Below the pieces are notes generated by a model that ran no database searches, was not told the origin of the DNA, and saw only the letters and a list, made by a program, of their open reading frames with translations. 64,000 nucleotides of DNA from Arachis hypogaea. Taxonomy: Eukaryota; Streptophyta; Magnoliopsida; Fabales; Fabaceae. Below are positions 46,901 to 59,493 of this stretch, piece after piece. Location: the NCBI RefSeq assembly GCF_003086295.3, contig NC_092050.1, forward strand, positions 148,992,699-149,056,698, read 5' to 3'. Both the position numbers and the translations under genes were made by a program. The number at the start of each line of letters is the position of its first letter. Position 1 is the stretch's first letter.

Positions 46901-47646
46901 CATAAGATGTGGAGATGTCCATTTTATGTTGAAATCCACGGCTGATTAAATAATGATATCGGGAACGTTCACAGACAGAAGATCACTATTTTCCAATGTA
47001 GGTATATCATAGCGTCAAGTTCTGTAACGATTGTATTTTAACTACATTGACACATATGCATAGACCGATACAATTGGAAAAATCATATCTAGGACTAGTT
47101 TTTAGGTAATGTTGGGTTGTGGAATGTAAACCCATAGTGAACTCATAGTCTCCATAGAACTAGACAGACATTATACTTAGTTGCTGTATTTTTCTGTATT
47201 TGTGATTGTTTTTGTAATTGTGATTGTTATTTCTGTACTTGTAATTATTTGTGTGACTCGCCGCCGTAATCTTGCAAACGCTTAGACTTAAATTTCGGAC
47301 CCTTAAGGTTTTCTGTGTAATACCGCTTAGGTTCTCACCCTTTTATAGTTTTATTTCCACAGTCCTCACTGGAGATGGGACAAGCACAATATTCTCTGGG
47401 TACCCACATTTGGACAACACAGGGACCCCACGCCTGCGTGTTAGAGCAACTCCTTCTGCCTCAACACAATGTTTCTTGTTCCGTCAGCCATCAATAATCC
47501 ATGGCTAGTAGTAATAGGAATCCTTGCCCTCGTCTTATATAGACTTTTTAGAGGACTAGTATTCTATATATAGCTATATAAGCTAAACAAGTTTTAAAAT
47601 AGGGTGACTCTTGTGTGAGCCGTAACCTGATATTAGAAGTCCTAGA

Positions 47647-47685
<39 letters not shown>

Positions 47686-47796
47686 CAGTCTATGTATTCT
47701 TCAAGCTATTTGGTGGATTATATTGGGCTTTCATGCAATTATATGACCTTTACTCTTGTGTGAGCCGTAACCTTTCTGACCTTTATATGCAATTAT
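46901..47796. other. unassigned DNA between copies B and C
   Basis: No match to the other copies. A short frame at 47272-47508 has no recognisable content. A (TA)n microsatellite runs from about 47649 to 47682. GTGTGAGCCGTAACCT occurs twice (about 47615 and 47758), suggesting a small local duplication. Confidence 0.45.
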
Positions 47797-48444
47797 ACCA
47801 GGATCAATGTCAATTGCAAGAATGCTCTCGCACCGGAACATTTTCGCTGCGGAAAAGAACAAAGAATCAGCACCTAGAAATAACAGCTAGCAGAAGAACA
47901 ATCTAATAAACCCAGTGCCATTTTGTCATTAGTTAACTTGCACACCAAGAAAACATAAATTTCTAAGATTCCAATAGTATGAATAAGGAAAGATTGAATC
48001 TTTAGAGGGACAATGAAAATATCAATGGAGATAATTAATGTGCCCTCGTTGGAACCAATATCAAGACACTCCTTGTCTTCAAACCATTCCTTTCTCAAGA
48101 ATTCTAAACGTGAATCCTTTTCAGGAGTCCCTGCATTCTGGAATCATCAAAACCAAATGGGCATTGTAAAGTTTGAATCTTTTAGTTGACATTAATGAAA
48201 AGAAGAAAGCAAAAACAAAGAAAATTGATGAATACTCGTTTGTTATAGTATCCTCTGAAATTGCCATATTGCCTAATTCTAACGAGTCGATCCTTCTTCT
48301 CATCCTTTTCCTCTTTCACTTTCGCTTTCAGCTCCTGATTCAGATTCAGATTCAGATTCGCTTCCACCTTCACTTTCAGTTTCACTTTCTGATGAATCCT
48401 GAAATGAGAGCTGATTCAGGTCAAAGTCTCTTCTTTCTGCCATT
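47797..48444 (-). pseudogene. BCDIN3 methyltransferase copy C, exons 1-3 only
   Basis: Exon 3 (about 47800-47848), exon 2 (about 48019-48139) and exon 1 (48444 down to about 48238) align with copy B. The start ATG and MAERRDFDLNQL are present. In exon 1 the Ser/Glu repeat is shorter and a frameshift in AGTGAAAGAGGAAAAGGATG brings an early stop, while the downstream EEKDEKKDRLVRIRQYGNF lies in another frame. SAM motif reads DIGSNEGTL. Exons 4-7 are missing: homology begins at 47797 in the exon-3 end. Not functional. Confidence 0.8.
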
Positions 48445-48449
48445 GTTGC

Positions 48450-49981
48450 ATAAACAAAGAATTGCTTGAAGTGCAAGTAACAAAGTTAGTTATTTGCTTC
48501 TGATTTCTGAATATAAAGGGTTTTCAGTTGGTAGTTAGTTAGTAATCAGTTATTGTGGACCGTTAAAGTTTCTCATCCAGTCAGCGTGTGTTTGAGGGGA
48601 GTTTGAAATTTTATTTTTATAATTTTCTTCTTATGCATTTGAATTTTGAAGATTGTATTGTTCAAGGAATAAAAAAAATTATTATTAAAAAAAATCAGAA
48701 AAGAATTTTTGACACTATGAATACAGTGCAGTTAGGACTCAACTTCAGATAATATTTCAAAAATCTTATTGTTGCCTTGTATTGTTAGAACGAGTTTAGA
48801 AAAAATATGTATTATTGATTGTTAATACAAAAACTATCTAACATATTTTATAATTTTTTTATCTTATATATACACAGTTTCTTTGTATCTAAGAAAAATT
48901 TAAAATAATTATCTATATGTCTTATCAGCTTATTTGCATCAGCCTATCTGCTTATCCCTAAAAAACAATTGATTATTATTGATGACTTTATCGACAGCTA
49001 AGACATCCATAATCATTTTTACTAACTGTCAAACTGTTCGTAAAAAAATGTGGTGAGAATATCATTGGTAAAACTAAAATTTGACAAATTTAACTAATAA
49101 TCCGAAACGTCAGTAAAATAAATTAGTTTTGTGGTCGAAGAATTGAAAATTTTGGGTATTGTCATTGCTCTCTTACTTCAAGAATTTGTCTACAAATGCT
49201 TAATTATATATTGATATGGGAAAACATAATTACCTTTTACATTTATTAATTAAACACTCATTTAAGGTAATAAAAGTTTAATTAAATGAAAATATAAAAA
49301 AAATTAGATGAATAATGTATCAAAATGGAAGTCATGAAAAGTTCACTTCTAGCTTGACACATTTGCAAGCAACCGAAAAAGCTCCATCAATAATAAGTCG
49401 TATAAATCATGTTACGATTTACAAATGTCTACATATAAAAATACAGTAGATTCCTTATTGTAACAACAAATAATTTTCACAAATAAGAATAGCCAATGTG
49501 TTAGTACCATAATTTAGGTAACAAAAAAATTATTTTAGTTTTTTATTCATAGTATTCTTGAAGATCTTTAATGAGAGTTTACACTTTACACTGTACCCGC
49601 CCTTATTAGACATTTCATTTGTAATTTTTCTTTTTAGCCAACCTATTTATATGTAATCTTGTCTTTGAATAATAATTAATAAGTCAAGGTGGTTGATTTA
49701 CAGCAATGCGACTATGCAAGATTTTATTCAATGATATAGATTTTTCTTTAGAAATCTTAGAAATTGGTAGTATAGAGGTGCTTTGACATTTTTGAAGGAT
49801 AAGAATAATAACACATGAGAAAATCTGTTACTTCGTGACTATTGCCAAAATCACCAAGTATGATTCATTTACAGAGCTTAAGACATTTGTTGTATTATTC
49901 AATCATCTAAAAAAAAATGGATTTGAAGATGGCATACTCTCTGACGCAAGCAGCTTCAATATTAAAATACTATGTCAAAAT
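48450..49981. other. spacer between copy C BCDIN3 remnant and glyoxalase I
   Basis: 48450-49225 is AT-rich and unmatched. 49230-49981 is the version of the shared spacer found in copies A (3080-3455, 12627-12850) and B, here without insertions. It contains the likely 3' UTR of glyoxalase I next to 49982. No other gene is seen. Confidence 0.55.
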
Positions 49982-52403
49982 TTACTCCAACTCCCTAAGG
50001 AAATCGACATTATCCACAAAAACCTGTACATTAGAGTCAAGACAGGCAAAAACCAAGTCAGTTAGAAATGCATAATTTCCAGAAATGCTGCTGAAAGTCT
50101 ACAGACAGAGAACCATACCGTTTTCCAACCATCAGGGTCCAAGCATGCAGTTATTTTTGTTCCGATGCCAGGTACCGGTCCAGGTTCCCGGGTGATCTTT
50201 CCACCAGCAAGTTTGATTGCTTCTGCAGTTCTGTACACATCATCTGTGCCTATTGCAATCTGTAAAGAAACAGATATGAGAAATGTATCAGGAATTAACA
50301 GACATAAAACTTTTAATAGAGAATCAAACACAAGTTAGCAAGCATTTTAGTGGGAAAAAAACAAAAAGACTTGTACAAGAGAAGTTCACACTTCTATTGA
50401 AAACCCCACAAACTTAGAGATGTCAAATAAACATTTATATGCACTATGATAGATCATGCCTAATAAAGAATTATGACTCCTCATATACAAGCTCTACTTC
50501 CAGTCATTTATTCAAAAAAGAAAAAGCCTTTCTTGATAACTGCAGCAATGAAATCTTCTTCAGAAGACTAACAATATCAATAATCAGAAAGGATGGGAGC
50601 TTATGTCTACCTGGGCATAACCATCTCCTTTATCATATTCTGTGACTCCGTAGTTGTATGTCAACTCCAGAACAGCATTTTCATCTTCTGGGCCATAACC
50701 CATGATCGCTATGGTATACTGCCAAAAAGGGAAGAAGAGAAGCCATTTAAATATCAGAGTGAAGCAAACACAGAACAGGTTGATTCCAGAGCAAGATTGA
50801 ACCTTAGAACAGCCTAGCATTCAAAAGCACAATAAGTTAATCTTTGAATAAGTTAATCTTTCTCACCAAGACAAAACAAAGATTATTAAATAAAACTTAA
50901 AAGCAGGATGACAGGGGTACATATTCATCATAATAAAGGACGATAAAATATTCTCAATGCAAGGTGCTCTCCTGTTAGGTGAGAACTCACCGGCAGATTA
51001 CTTTACTGACCTTGTCATCCTATCTTTTACAGGTAATTTTGAAGGACAACAGCGAACAAAGAAAGTTGCATTATCATCTAAAAGCAATTAAACCACAAAT
51101 AAAATGTTCTAGAGAAGACCCAGTTTAACTTTAGTATCTTGTATCACTATTGCTCAAGCTTAATTGTTCCATATGATATGGTAAGGCATTAAAAGCCCCA
51201 TAGTTGGTGTAAACTCAAAACATGTACTAATTATGAAAAAAGGATCTCAATGCCAAAATTATAATCTAAAGAATGCATGGTACCTGGCATTCTGGATTAT
51301 CTCGTGTATAAAGTAGCTGCATACCACAAGCCTAATGGCAAGCAATAACATATATAAGTAATTGATCCAAAAAGAAAATAAGATAGAAGACTATAAACCA
51401 ACATGAATTGCATTGACCCCTACCTTCTCATAAAATTCGATGGATCGATTAAGATCACCCACTCGAAGCATTACTCGGCATAAAGGTTCATGAGAGAGAA
51501 CCCTTTCTAGAAGTTCAAATTTATAACCATCAGGATCTTCAATGAATGCAATTATGGAGCATCCTCCTTCGACAGGACCGGGCTCTCTAATTATTTTTCC
51601 ATCCTTATTATCTCTTACAATGTCCACTATGCTTGAAATCTAGTAACAAATGAGATGACATCATCATATAGATTGGCCAAAGACAATAGAGAGGATAATC
51701 AAATTATTAATCAAAACAATCTCCATTTCCAAGAGAATACAGGTTGGGAGGGCAAAGATGTTTATAAAAATCACAGCACATGGTAGTTGACACAAAAGTT
51801 AGGCAAACTTACATCACCAAAAGAAACACCAAAATGGCCAAATCCATTTCCAATGTCATACTCATCAATCCCATAATCTGAAACAGAAACCAAGGAATAT
51901 GAGCACTAACTGAAGGTTATCAACTGATGAAGCATGTAACTAGAATTGGCTTCAGAAAGTAAAACCATGAATCTTACTGTATGTCAGTTCAATAACAAAG
52001 CTTTCATCTTCAGGTCCATAGCCAAGAAAGGCATTAGCACATCTAAGCTCCGGCAAGTCGCGAATTCTGAGAACCGACATCCCCAAGCACTCTGTATAAA
52101 ATCTGAAATCACCAGGAAGATTGTTTTCCCATGAGAAATAATATACTAGTATCCATAAATACAATGCTACTAGGTAGTGCAATCAACTTAGGTTTACAAC
52201 GTACTTTATGGTCCTTTCCAAGTCCCCAACACGATATACAACATGAAGCATTCTTCGGTTGTCATGCTTGACCCAATCCATCACGTTTTCCTCTGTGGCA
52301 CTACCTTGAGACAAGTCCTCAGATGCAATCTCTCGCATTGAGTTACCATCTTTCCTCAATAACCTCCTTGGTTTCGTGCAAAAACTATGGTGCTCTGGAA
52401 CAG
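49982..52403 (-). CDS. glyoxalase I (lactoylglutathione lyase), two-domain plant type
   Basis: Eight exons fit with GT-AG borders and continuous phase: 52403-52205, 52102-51978, 51877-51813, 51639-51424, 51331-51284, 50718-50611, 50259-50119, 50023-49982. From the first in-frame ATG in this exon (52338) they give 292 residues. The enzyme isomerises the methylglyoxal-glutathione hemithioacetal to S-lactoylglutathione. Domain 1: [48 protein letters not shown], with His, Glu, His, Glu at the metal positions. Domain 2: [53 protein letters not shown]. The end FLRELE is typical. The first exon here begins at an acceptor AG in codon phase 1, so an upstream exon (chloroplast transit peptide in relatives) is expected but was not found before the C2 gene. 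It may therefore start at the internal Met or be 5'-truncated. Confidence 0.85.
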
Positions 52404-52695
52404 CTGCATAATATATCAACCCAGGAAAAAAATATATTATTCGTCTAATATACATTAGGATCTTGCTAAGAAAAATTCACATTGAAAAGAAGGGCTTTTG
52501 AAAATTTCAATACATTGTATACGTCAAACACTTCAAAACTTTCCATTTAGCATGCTTTTTAATTAAATCCCTCAAATAATAACAATAAATGGAAAAAATT
52601 TTCGCTCATCAAATGAAATGAGACACAACATTATTTAGCCAATCATGAAATCTCAGAATTACGATATTATTATTGCAAATTGCAAATATAGCAAG

Positions 52696-53439
52696 TTAGT
52701 TCAGTTGGATACTTCTGGGGGCAACCATGAAGCAGCACAAGAATCCAGAAGCGGCAAGTCCTTTGTTTCCTGCCAATTCCCTCACCCCGTTCCACTCCTT
52801 CAACACCGCCCCAGCCCCCGTCGCACTCGGAGACAGCGACGACGAAGATGAGGATGAATCCGCCTCCTCCACCGAATCCGCACAAGAATTCTCGCAAGAA
52901 TCGCTCGAAAGTTCCTCCTCCGGCGCCTTCTTATTCTTCTTTTTCTTCCTCTGCTCCTTCATCTTCATCCCCATCAGGTCTCTGTACCCTATCGCCGATA
53001 TCTTATGCAGCGCCGGAAAATCGGAGACGTCGGCGACCATGGCTCCGATGTTCATGACGCCGTGGAACCTCCCGGAGGGACGGCGAATCTGAAACGCGCT
53101 GAAGCAAGGCACTCCGGCGCCGCCAGAGAGGACGTTCCCGATGAAGAAAGTGACGGTGCCGATGAGGTGATCGCGGAATGTTCCAACGGCGTAAATGGCA
53201 ACAGAGACGGCGGAAGTGTCGCCGGAGAGAAACTCCGGCGTGACGCGGAAGAGGAACTTGTCGTTCCAAGTAGGGTTTTGACCGCCAAGACTATCGAGTC
53301 TGGTTCGTAGCTTGGTTGAGGGATCGATCCACGTGAGAGCGTAGGTTTGGAGCTTCCGAAGCGGAGAAGAAGGTGGTTGGAGTCCCTGTGCGGAGATCAA
53401 GTTGATCTCCAATACTCGCTCCTCTTCCTGCATCGGCAT
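52696..53439 (-). CDS. C2-domain protein, SRC2-like
   Basis: A single-exon frame of 247 residues. Residues about 8-125 form a C2 domain: LEINLISAQGLQP, YALTWIDPSTKLRTRLDSLG, NPTWNDKFLFRV, SVAIYAVGTFRDHLIGTVTF. A basic stretch KEQRKKKKNKK (about 165-175) and a long acidic/Ser tract (SSDSCENSCADSVEEADSSS) follow. The tail is hydrophobic. C2 domains bind membranes, often with Ca2+; plant SRC2-like proteins act at the ER and plasma membrane. The ATG at 53439 is followed by a second at 53433, and either could start it. GC is higher than in the surroundings. It lies about 290 bp upstream of the first visible glyoxalase I exon, on the same strand. Confidence 0.85.
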   Translation of the reverse strand: MPMQEEERVLEINLISAQGLQPPSSPLRKLQTYALTWIDPSTKLRTRLDSLGGQNPTWNDKFLFRVTPEFLSGDTSAVSVAIYAVGTFRDHLIGTVTFFIGNVLSGGAGVPCFSAFQIRRPSGRFHGVMNIGAMVADVSDFPALHKISAIGYRDLMGMKMKEQRKKKKNKKAPEEELSSDSCENSCADSVEEADSSSSSSSLSPSATGAGAVLKEWNGVRELAGNKGLAASGFLCCFMVAPRSIQLN

Positions 53440-55333
53440 TCTCTCTCTTAGGGTTTCATTCTTTTTCTTTGTTTCTTGATGGAGTGAGAAAGAAGGGACG
53501 GTTATGATGATTGTTGTGGAAGATACATTATTGTGGATTGTGAAGTTGCCGCCGCCGGCACCGCCGCGACGCCGCAGTTGTTGTTGCTAGCGGACGTCGA
53601 CGGCGACCGGTGATTTCAGAGGAAATTGCAGAGAAAAAGGTGAGAGAAAGAGAATCGGAAAGGAACGGAGGTTGAAGAAAAAGCGCGCCAAAATAAAAAA
53701 GAGGATGCGAGTAACGGGTGTGAGTTCAGAGTACCACCATGTCATTCCCAAAATCGCTATTTTATCTCAATAATAATAATAATTAACTAATTACCACTTA
53801 TGTATTAAATGGCAATGTAAACCTAAATTATATTATTTAAATTAACGTTTATAATTTGATCTATATGACATTTTTAATTATATATTTATTATCACTAATA
53901 TTACAGTTGTTCAAAACAATAATTAATTAAGAAATGTAAAATATATAAAATAAAATAATTTAATCTATTTTATCAAATATTTGTGTTCCATATTTAAGAA
54001 CGTTGATTTGGTTTGAGAAAACTAATCCCATATATTAATATTTAGTTAATTTTATCAAATAAATCTAATTCTTTTAGTATCAAATTAGTTTTGTTGAGTC
54101 TAGAATTAATTTTAGTATATGATAGCTTTTTTATTGGGTTAAAAGTTTAATAAGTATGTTAACGAGTTTATTAGGGATACATACCCAAAATAAGAAAACA
54201 CACAAGCCCAACATTGTATAGCATCAGCAACCATTCTAACATCAAAGTTTCAGTCCAATGTAAATGATGAGATAAATCATAATCATGATACGAAGAGAGA
54301 AGGTTATGCAAATCATGGTATGATCAAGGAAGAAAAAGTAAATTGGACACTTGGCATCTTCAAGAAAAATGAGAGACAGCACAAGGATACAAGGACAACA
54401 ATAACACTGCACAAAGAATAGCAAATAAAGGAACAAAATAAAATGCAGTGTAATAATAAAGACAACAGAAGTAGTGGAACAAATTGATGTTCCCCCCAAA
54501 TGAACGAGAGAAAACGAGCGAGAGCGAGAGTGAAAAACAAAGAGCGCGAGCGAACGAGGAGGGGCATGAATGGGTTGAGGTGAGAGGTAGAAATAAGAAT
54601 AGATACGTCAATAATCATCAAGTTCCATGGTCACATAATCATTAGCCACAAGGAGGGATAGAATAGATGAAACAAGAAGATTGGAAGCTATCATAGTTTT
54701 TGATTGTGGATGATGGCTCATGGCGGTGAACTAAAAATTTGTCATAAAGTTATAACGAATGGTGTTGTTAATAATAGTAAAAATGGCAGATTACTTAAAA
54801 AATATATAGAAAAATTATAAATATAATAAATTATAAAATTTATTTATATAGATAATTTTTTAGTCATAAAGTATCTAATTAATGTAGTAAATATAATAGT
54901 AAATTTAGTAAATAAATATAACATCAAATTCAAATCATAATTTAAAAATTATAAAGAAGCCATAAAACAGAAGATATAAAACATAAAAATTATAAACCAT
55001 TTAAATTCAAATTCACATTAAATTCATCCAAATTAACATGATTATTATCGTGTCCCTCTGTTTTTTCATTATCCTCTGACTTAGTATCATTAAATTGAAT
55101 CTCCCCTTCTTATTCTTCTTCATCTTCAAATTCTGATTTTTCTTTTTCTTCCATAATTATTATCTTTTTTTTTTTTTTGAAGCCTTAGACCCATTTGGTC
55201 CACTCTTTGCATCACCCCTTGCAGTTGTAGGTTCTTTTTTTTTTTCTATTTTATTATCTTCTCCTAGTATTTATCGTAGGCTCATGTCCTCCATTGCTTC
55301 AAACACAAGGTTTCAGCTCAAAGTTTTGTCATC
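53440..55333. other. upstream of the C2 gene; no further gene
   Basis: 53440-53720 is GC-richer (CCGCCGCCGGC stretch near 53548) and is the likely 5' UTR and promoter of the C2 gene. 53760-55333 is AT-rich. Open frames at 54242-54621 are compositional (Leu/Phe/Ser). Poly-T near 55170 and acidic minus-strand frames near 55130 may belong to the 3' end of the hAT element. Confidence 0.45.
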
Positions 55334-57621
55334 TTAATGAACCAAATCAGCATCATCATCCACATTATCATCATCTCGAAAGATGGCAGTCCCAATTTCT
55401 CCAACTAACCACTCATTACACTCATTAATGTCATTGAGTGCAATAGGGTCAACTTCATCTTTAAGATTGTACCTCTCGATGAATTGTTGGTTATACTTTA
55501 TGAAGACCAAACTCTCCATCCTTTCATGACCAAGCCTAATTTTTTTTAGTATGAATATGCTCAAATATACTCCAATTGCGCTCACATCCTGAACCACTAC
55601 AAGTCAAGCTCAAGATCTTGATAACAAAGTCTCGCATGTTTGGAGTTTCATGTCCATATGTCCGCTACCAAAATGCTATAAATTAAAATAAATTTGTCTA
55701 AGATTTTAATCGAGCAAAATTTATAAAGCTTTGTAAAATTTATAACAATTTTACTGGGTGAAATCTTTTTCCTCTGGAATTTTGCAAAATCTGATCTAAA
55801 AAGTCCATAGACGGCCTTGTATAGTACTTGCTCCTCCAATATCTTCTGTTGCACACCTTGATTTGACACCAATCTTGTGATGCACTCAAACCACCCCTTT
55901 GTAACTTCTAAATCTAGCCCAATGCGAAGGTTATTATAAAACAATTCGGGATTTAGAAAATGACCAGCTGCATGCAATGGAAGATGAAGTTGGCAATTTC
56001 ATCTGTTGTCAATGATTTTAAAAACATCATTGTACTTGCTCTCATCATTAAGAAATGTTTCATGATGCATTCATTTGCCTTCTCTATTGCTTCATAAATA
56101 TATCACATTGGTGATTTCTTCTCCCCATCAACAAGTCTAAGCACCCGAACAAAAGTGTCCATGATCTTAAGGGTGTACTTGACATGATTTCAAAAAGAGG
56201 GCATGATAACAATCTTTGTTGCCTCCCTCCTCTTTGCCTCCTTTGACAACTTATTCTTTGTCCATTCATCCAAGGTGAACATTCTTCTCATATTTCCTTT
56301 CTCCTTATAAAGCCTTTTCAAAAAGAGAAATAAAGTGGCAACTCGGGTGACTGCATGCCTTACCAACTCCTTGCCATTTGTGAAGTGCCTCAACATAAAC
56401 AATGTGCTAGAGTGACTAGAAGTGAATCTAACCAAAGGAATAGCTCTTTCTATAGTTTTATGAATTAATGGTAGCTTCCCAATGTCCTCAAGCATCAAAT
56501 CCAAACAGTGGGCAACACAAGGGGTCCAAAACCAATTTGGTCTTTTCTCCATAAGCAACTTACCGATAAGAACATAATTGCTCCCATTATTAGTTACAAC
56601 TTGAACAACGTTTTGCTCACCAATTTTCTCCACATCATCAAAAAGCTTAAATAATTTCTCACCAGTCTTCACATAATCAAAAGCATCAATAGAATTCAAA
56701 AACATTGTCCCAGCTGGAGAGTTTACAAGAAAATTAATAATCCTCCTTTGCCTTTTATCTGTCCAAGCATCTGACATAATAGAGCAGCCATACTTTTTCT
56801 ATTATTCTTTATGACCCTTCAACAATTCTTTGGTGTATTCCAACTCCTCATTAAGCAGCGGAATCCTTAGAGTATGATATCTGAGAGCAAATAAATTGGG
56901 ACCAAAGCTTCCAACAGCCCACAACATATCTTGAAAATTCTTCAACTTTACTGGGATCGATGGAATCCTAGCTTGGTAGAACCACCGTGCTATGTATCGA
57001 TGAACTCTACGAACTGCTTTCTTATTACATGCTTCTTTGATGTTCTGCTGCCTCAATTTATCTCTTTTATTTCTTGCAATGGCAGTTTCAGGTCTTCTAA
57101 CAAACAAGTCCATTGGACTTCTCATACTAGTTGCACTCCTCTAGCACTACTTGCACCCCTCTAGCTATGCCATTAGAGTTGGATTATGAGGTTCATCAAT
57201 CTTTTGAGCATCTTCCTCTGAGAATTCGAACCCCAAACTCTCTAAATCAAGTTTCTTAGCATCGACACTCTGTTCTTTGATGCTTTCCGGTGTGACACTT
57301 TGTCTTTCTCGATTTTTTTCTGACTGTAATACTCCCATAATTCAGTAACAACATCCTTTGGGACCATTTTACATCCAACAACGTTTTCAGGCTTGATCAT
57401 TAAGTACTCTTTTACCCGTGTAATGTCTCTTTTCATAATTTTTCACAAACATACAGTGTCATTGGTATTTTCTTCTTCTACAATACTAATATATTTTCAA
57501 CTGGGTCAATTCTATTAGAATGGACAGGAGCTGTGGGACCAACAAGGACAGTGCCAGCAGCAGAACCAGCAGAGGCAGGGGTAGGAGCATTAGAATAAAA
57601 AACTTTTCTAGAAGTGGACAT
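55334..57621 (-). pseudogene. hAT-superfamily transposase, broken
   Basis: Pieces in order on the minus strand. An N-terminus from ATG 57621 (MSTSRKVFYSNAPTP) meets an early stop. A BED zinc-finger-like part (57242-57436; RVKEYLMIKPENVVGCKMVP) follows, then 56802-57125 (MDLFVRRPETAIARN, FQDMLWAVGSFGP). The DUF659/RNase-H-like core is at 56190-56777 (MSDAWTDKRQRRIINFLVNS, VVTNNGSNYVLIGKLL, WTPCVAHCLDLMLEDIG). The remainder is 55648-55977. The hAT dimerisation region is at 55334-55597 (LVFIKYNQQFIERYNL, NDINECNEWLVGE). Stops and shifts between all pieces make it inactive. Confidence 0.8.
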
Positions 57622-58239
57622 AGTGAACTGAATGGAAAAAAATTGGAAGAGGAGAGGTTTAACACTAATTATTGATAATGTCTATAAAAAATGGGTAGTA
57701 AAAAGAGAGAAAAGAAAAAAAATAGGATCAGAGAAGTTGAAACAAGATGTACGAAACAGAGAAGGAACTGTGGTTAGCAGTGGTAGCAAGGAGTGGCTAT
57801 GGTGATGAGCAGTAGTGATGATCGGTGCCACTAGCGGCGGCGGCGGTGACGAGCAGTGGAGCAATGAGCGGTGGTGATGGGTGGCGCAAAGAGCAGCATC
57901 GCAGAGAGTATCGTAGAGAATAGAGACAGAGAGAATTTTGTTGAAGATGAGGCAGAGGAGGGAGTTTTTGAATGAGAGGCTGATTATTAGAGTTAGTGGT
58001 TAGTGGGATCACTTAGATTTCCTAAATTACCCAAAACATCCTCAAATTTTTTGGAAAATCTGAAAAATTCTGCAATTTCTGACATTTAAGTTGCGTTCTG
58101 CCATGGCGCTACTGTAATTGCGGCCGCCATGGTGCCCCCGTGAAAACCTCAATGCGGCACCCACTATATGGTGGCAGGGCCAAAACCTGCCATGCCATAT
58201 CTTTATGGTGCCACCATAACCGCAATTTCAAAACACTAG
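55334..58239 (-). mobile_element. degraded hAT transposon
   Basis: The transposase remnants above plus 57622-58239. The outer end on the minus strand reads CTAGTGTTTTGAAATTGCGG, the type of end seen in legume hAT elements, followed by GC-rich subterminal repeats with GGTGGCACC / GCCATGG words (58090-58220). The opposite terminal repeat was not found left of 55334, so the 3' end is undefined or lost. Confidence 0.6.
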
Positions 58240-58269
58240 AAGCAATTAAAAATTTCAAGAATCTTGAGA

Positions 58270-59493
58270 TGAAATCTCACTCAATGTTTGTCAATAATTT
58301 ATCTAAGAATGTTACTATGGAGTGGCTGTGGGAGATTTTTAGCAACGAGAAAAGGTAGTTGATGTGTTTCTTTCAAGAAAAAACAGGATAAAGACTCAGA
58401 TAAGATTTGCATTTAGAAACCATGCCCAACGTGCGACACAAAACTTGCATGGACGGGTTGTGGATAACTATACACTTTGTGTCACTGAAGCCAAATATAG
58501 AAGATATAGACAACATGAAGGAAGTGGGATGGATCAAAACCGAACTCAACAAAGAGAGGTATTCCAACAAGTAATAAGGGAGAACAAAAATGAAGGGGCG
58601 AAAGTAGTAAAACATCACCAGAATCAGCGGTTTAGAACGTTCAAGAATGTATTGGTGGGATATGAGGAGCCAAAGGAGGATGAAATGAATAATTTGGAGA
58701 ACTTCAGCAAGAAAGAACCAGTGATGTTAAGGGTAATGAAAGGGAGGGTGGACCCGGTAATGATAGAAAAGCTAAAGAAGAGTATTATTGGGAAATCTAT
58801 TTTTCTATCTAACTATGAGGAAATAACTCCCAATCTCTTCAAAACTTAGTATACTTTGTCTGAAGTTAAAAGATTGGGGTCCTTTAAGTTGGTCTAGTGT
58901 TTGAAACGGAAGAAAGTATAAAAGAAGCTTTGTACTCCCCGCTCCTTTTGAACCATTTTGGAGAGATAAGGCCTTGGGTGAAAGAAGAAACAAATAGATC
59001 TAGAAGGGTTTGGATTAACATACATGGAATGCCCTTACATGGTTGGTCTGAAGAGAATTTTCTTAAGATTGTTGATGTTTGGGGGACGGTGATTAAATTA
59101 GATTTGAAGATCATTCAAAGTGAGGACCTTTCATTGGTCAAGGCCCTGGTTGACACAACATGGTCTCCATACATCCAGGATAGGGTTATGTTGGAATTGG
59201 AAGGTAATAAGTTTAAGATTTTTTGTTAATGAATCTGGAAAAGATCTCAACCTTGAAAAAAAATTGGTGAACATGCATGAAGCGGCGAAAATCGTTGAGA
59301 TAGACACGGCGGTGGAGGGTGGCTCCGATGACAGTGTGAACACTCTGAACTTGAATGGGAGCGTTGGCATTGGTGACGTGGACGCTAATAGTGGAAAAAA
59401 CAAACATAATGGTGAGAAGGAAGTGATAATTAGTTATGTCGAGGTAGTGATGTATCGAGAAGAAGAATGTAAGGAAGAGAGGGTGAATACCTA
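58270..59493 (+). pseudogene. LINE ORF1 (RRM and DUF4283-like), broken
   Basis: It begins with an RRM remnant: KSHSMFVNNLSKNVTMEWLW at about 58270, a shift near 58360, then IRFAFRNHAQRATQNLHGRV and DNYTLCVTEAKYRRYR. A basic linker follows. The DUF4283-like region with a tryptophan-rich centre is at about 58740-59220 (VFETEESIKEALYSP, PWVKEETNRSRRVWINIHGM, PLHGWSEENFLKIV). An acidic tail runs to 59493. ORF1 proteins of plant L1 elements bind element RNA. At least three interruptions. Confidence 0.7.

Noticed and set aside
53005..53310. Plus-strand frames opposite the C2 gene
   Set aside because: Shadows of the C2 coding sequence in GC-richer DNA.
54242..54621. Hydrophobic minus-strand frames that look like a small membrane protein
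   Set aside because: Leu/Phe/Cys-rich in three overlapping frames over a purine-rich strand; no conserved motif and no splice context.
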